NCBI GenBank assembly: GCA_000711775.1
Contig: ARYC01000392.1
Coordinates: forward strand, 1-64,000
Direction: 5' to 3'
Length of the DNA stretch: 64,000 bases
Source of the DNA: Oxytricha trifallax
Taxonomy: Eukaryota; Ciliophora; Spirotrichea; Sporadotrichida; Oxytrichidae
Under the pieces are notes generated by a model. It saw only the letters and a program-made list of their open reading frames with translations. It ran no database searches and was not told where the DNA came from. A program made the position numbers and the translations under genes. Shown here in pieces: positions 60,225-64,000 of this stretch (position 1 is the stretch's first letter; every line of letters begins with the position of its first letter).

Positions 60225-63200
60225 CTTGATTATTTATAGTGTGAAATAAACTCTATATTATAGTCCATTATAAATCAAGAAATGCTTTAGTAGGCTTTCT
60301 TTTTCTTGTACCATGCTCTCTAAAATTTTACCTGAAACATAAGTTAAAACTATAGCAGTAACCACATTAATACATAATATTTCAGTCATGAATTTTATTA
60401 AGTTTTTATAGTTGTATTTAAATAAAAATTATTAACAAGGAAGGTATTAACAGATTTGAGTGAATCTTTCTATCTTTAAGTCATCTTAAATGGTTTAATA
60501 ATCGTATTAAATTAAAATTGGCTATTGTTAGTAACTTATTTCAATATTTACTCGTAGGCAATTTGAGGATAAATAATGGTGGCGTCTTAAGATGTTAAAT
60601 TCAAAAATGTTGCAATTTTATAGTGATTTAAAGTTTCATTCCATTCATATATTTAATAGGCTCCAAATTAATAGGTGTTATTTTAAAACAGAGCGTCTTT
60701 TTATTCAAATAGTAAATTATCAAAATCAGATAGAGTTTTATAATTATCTCTTAGAAAATTGATAGAACTTTAATTGTCCTAGAACATGTTAGCTAATTAG
60801 TTATATACATTTCCAATAGTAATCTACTATTTAAAATCTAAGGTTTCGTCAAATTAAATTAATCTATCAGGGGAATCAATAAATATCTAAATTTAACTGA
60901 AAACAAATGCAAGTACTAAGATTTATATTAGAAAGCTGATTTCGAAAAGTATCTTTACTTTTTGTCTTTTTAAATGGGTGAAGGTTCTATCAAACTCCAA
61001 TATAAGCTGTTTAAAGAATATTATGATTTATGACCTTGAGTTGATATTATTTCGTTGTTAAATTTTGTTATTTTCTTAATCAACTATATTTATTTTATTG
61101 TTTTAGGTATCATCATAGCCCTCTTCAACTTTACTAGTTTAAAATATCTTGCTTAAATCTGAAAAAGTTACTTCTTGTTTAATTGCACTATCATGTAAAT
61201 TGATTTATTTTTATATCCACTTAACAGTATCTTATCTTATATCATTTAATTATATCAAGGTATCTTAATTATTTAAACCTTATTCTATGATAACAGCTTC
61301 GCTTAATTCAGATTTACTTATTATATCCATTACCTTATTCTTAACATCCCTATTAAATCTTATAAAATAAAAAATACTATATTAATTATAATTTTATAGT
61401 TTATCCGAAGTTATTTTTAAATCACATCCTATTTAAAACTATTCTCTAATTTATTCCAATGCCCCAAAACCCTTTACCTGTCCCTTGCTTAAAACACATA
61501 TCTTATCACCATATTATTCAGCTTCTTGTAGTAGATGAGTTGATATTATAATTATTTTGTTTGCTTATTTTAATAATTTTATAATTTCGTATAGTTAGGT
61601 ACAGGATTCTTAGTCAAGTCCAGCTGTAGTCTCATCAAATAAATAAATTTAGGCGTTTAATAACAATGAAATAGCGAATTGTAATTTTCTTTTATTACCA
61701 CCAGAGAGGTTTTTAGCAATTGTGTTTTAATGAGTGTACAAATTTGTATCTAATAGAAGTTTATCAATAGAGTAAGAAGAATCAATAAGAGTAGAGAAAA
61801 AATAGAGGTTTTCATTGACTGTCATATTTTACAGAAGAATATTGTTTTGGCTGCAATAACTTATATCTTAACTTTTAACTTATTCAAAACCATCGTGAAT
61901 TAGGCTAATTTATTCAAATTAATAATTAATATATTTTATTACAAAGTGATACCTATAAACTTAAATAATTTATCCATGCTAAAGCTAAAAGTTTTAAGCC
62001 AATAATTGCATGAGAGTAGTTTTGCCAGCACCATTATGTCCAAGTATAAAATTAATTTCTCCAGATTTAAATTCCAAATTTATCATATTTAACGCTTTGA
62101 ATCCATTATTATATGTGTGAGTTATATTATCAATCTTTAACAAGATTTATTCTATTGAACGATAGTCGTTAATTTTTATTATTTTTATTTCATCATTATT
62201 ATTTATTAATTTGTTTTAAAGTGCCTTTTTCTTAGAGAGTGAAATTATAACAATTACTACTATTCCTTATATCAAAGTAAATGGTAGTAAAAGTTGTAAA
62301 AGCTGATTTAATGAGAATAATTAACCAATTTTATCCTTTTTTACCAATTACTCGCAAAGTTTATTCATGAATATCAAAGGATTGAGAAATTTAGTTTGAT
62401 TAGTTATTATCAAGCATAATTTGGATGACTATTTATCTTCACAAAAACTTATATTATTCAAAATTGTTGTAAATACCAGTATAATACCATAAAAGAATGC
62501 AAAATATCTCTAAGCTTTACTCTTTTAAAAATATTAGCTTGTTAGAAGCAATAGTGGTATGGTTATAAGTGAAAAGCTGATACTTTAAAAAATAAGAAAA
62601 AGTTAAAATCCTTAATTAAATTTCATGATATTACTTAAGCCAATACTCATCATTAAGGATATAATCGTAGCCATTATAAGATAGTACAAGATATTCCCTA
62701 TAAGATAAATGTCAGTGTTCAAATTATATCTTTTCATCAGATTAAGTATCCCATTTGAATTTTCATTTTTAATAGTTGAGTGGGAAGTGTTGACTGATAG
62801 TGTTGAAAGTCAAAAGGATCAAGAAGAAATCTAATAACTATCTGGCTGGCTTTATCCCCAGTATTAATTTCTGTCAAGCTTTAAATAATAATAATAATAG
62901 TTGAGTGAAATTTTATTAAAGGTAAGAGATATACGAGGATGATTGATATAGGCAAAATATTATCTAGAATTCTGTAATAATCATCTTTAATTATTTAGCT
63001 AAACCATAATCAAAGAATTGTAGAATTTTATAATTTTAAGTTTAATATATTAATTTAAAATACAGCGTTTACTTTTCATAGGAACGAGAGTTTGATGTAT
63101 ATGTGCCTTTTGATTTTAAGAAACTTCCTTCAAGATATAATTAGCAACCCAATTTTACACCCAAGCAAATCCCTGCTGAACATATTTTCTATGAGACTCA

Positions 63201-64000
63201 AAGTCAGGTTCCTCGTTGTATATATCAAATTGAGGTTTCTTTTAAGATGGAATATTGCTCTAAGTCCTATCAATGACTCCCTCTGAATCATCATAATACA
63301 TTTAAAGTTCATAATTTTGTTAAGATGTTTAATTTAGGGCAAAAGCAAAACATAAGCCTGGATGAGAAGTCAAATTTTTCTCATAATTTTAGTGATTCAT
63401 ATAGCCTTACATTTATTCTATACTCTCAAATCATTTTATTTTCATGTAGAGAGATCTAACTTAAATAACGAAGTCAGGAAGGCCATCATTATTTTTATCG
63501 TTGTCTAGTAATCCATTTTTAACATCATTTAAATGATTCTTAGTATAGACTAATAAAGAATTAATGACGAAGAATAATTAATCTTACAAAATAGTTCTAA
63601 GTCTCTAGCTAGATTTTCCATAACAGGATGGTCGGAAGGAGCAATTCCTATAAACCTTCGATCTGGGTTATCTCTAGTGCTTCTGCAATTATCTGGGTGA
63701 AATTTAAATATAACACTCCCAAATAAAGGATCTTAGTCTAAGAATTCAAAGAATTCTTCAAATTCCTTTTTGAAGTTATTGTTCAATAACGAGCAAATTC
63801 AATTTAGATTATTATCAATATTCTTTTTATTCTATAATATTGAGAATTTATGATTTCTCAGTCCCGTAGTCTAATGGATTAAACATCGGCTATAAATTTG
63901 TAGCATATTTTATCAATGAAAAACTACCGTCTTAATTGCTCTCTTTATCTTTTTCTACTTTTGGCTAAAAATTTTAAGTTCCTAATACCTAAGGAGTTAA
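60225..64000 (-). CDS. ABCA gene 5 (divergent), N-terminal half, cut by the window end
   Basis: Minus strand. From right: ECD1 fragments (KKEFEEFFEFLDQDPLFGSV at about 63740), TMD1, then NBD1 at about 61490-62110. NBD1 shows [45 protein letters not shown] (Thr where other copies have Pro after DE) and STHLLQEAEQYGDK. TM7 and ECD2 (about 60470-60960) and IVLTYVSGKILESMV lead to LQIIKSVI near 60225, which corresponds to FDIFKSVI of the other genes. The initiator ATG and TM1 lie right of the window. Many IESs make the frame patchy. Confidence 0.7.

Noticed and set aside
1..64000. Treating the many short ATG-to-stop frames as separate small genes
   Set aside because: Under the ciliate code, and after removing IESs, they merge into a handful of large conserved proteins. 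Taken alone most are fragments or antisense shadows.

Overview
The window reads as germline (micronuclear) DNA of a spirotrich ciliate close to Oxytricha or Stylonychia. Long conserved proteins appear only when TAA and TAG are read as glutamine and TGA is the sole stop. The non-coding DNA is very AT-rich. Two transposons of the TBE (telomere-bearing element) type are present, one with intact ends made of the telomere-like motif CAAAACCCCAAAACCCC. Genes are broken into macronuclear-destined segments (MDSs) by internal eliminated sequences (IESs) bounded by short direct repeats (pointers). No rRNA gene, complete tRNA, CRISPR array or bacterial-type gene was seen.

Layout. 1-1.1 kb: decayed or partial coding sequence and a palindrome. 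1.39-15.3 kb: one tubulin-tyrosine-ligase-like (TTLL) gene on the minus strand, apparently split by an about 11.4 kb germline-limited insert. The insert holds a truncated TBE (3.1-6.35 kb), a decayed G+C-richer Tc1/mariner-type element (6.4-9.07 kb) and a full-length TBE (9,079-13,179). 15.5-18.8 kb: a Q-rich gene of unknown function on the plus strand. 19.1-21.0 kb: a sulfotransferase-like gene on the minus strand with at least four small IESs.

21.3-64 kb: an array of five ABCA-type full ABC transporter genes. All share one inverted architecture. The C-terminal half (end of TMD2 plus NBD2) lies on the plus strand on the left. The N-terminal half (TMD1, NBD1, start of TMD2) lies on the minus strand on the right. 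The halves are tail to tail and joined in the finished gene by an inverted pointer just before a conserved intron. Genes 2, 3 and 4 are simple inversions (34,987-43,428; 43,631-50,846; 51,073-58,333). Gene 5 is a divergent paralogue that runs off the right end.

The first ABCA gene (21,323-33,718) is the main discovery. It occupies two consecutive plus/minus units, blocks A+B and C+D. Its coding sequence alternates between B and D through 23 junctions, inverts into A, then alternates A-C-A-C-A through 4 more. That makes 28 scrambled junctions, almost all with an identifiable shared pointer of 5-16 bp, strictly colinear in both blocks. Some MDSs are only 27-32 bp, and one of them supplies the NBD1 residues after the Walker B glutamate. 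Block D also keeps a decayed duplicate of a B segment in the colinear place. I infer that two tandem inverted paralogues, like those still present to the right, were merged into one gene by reciprocal decay.
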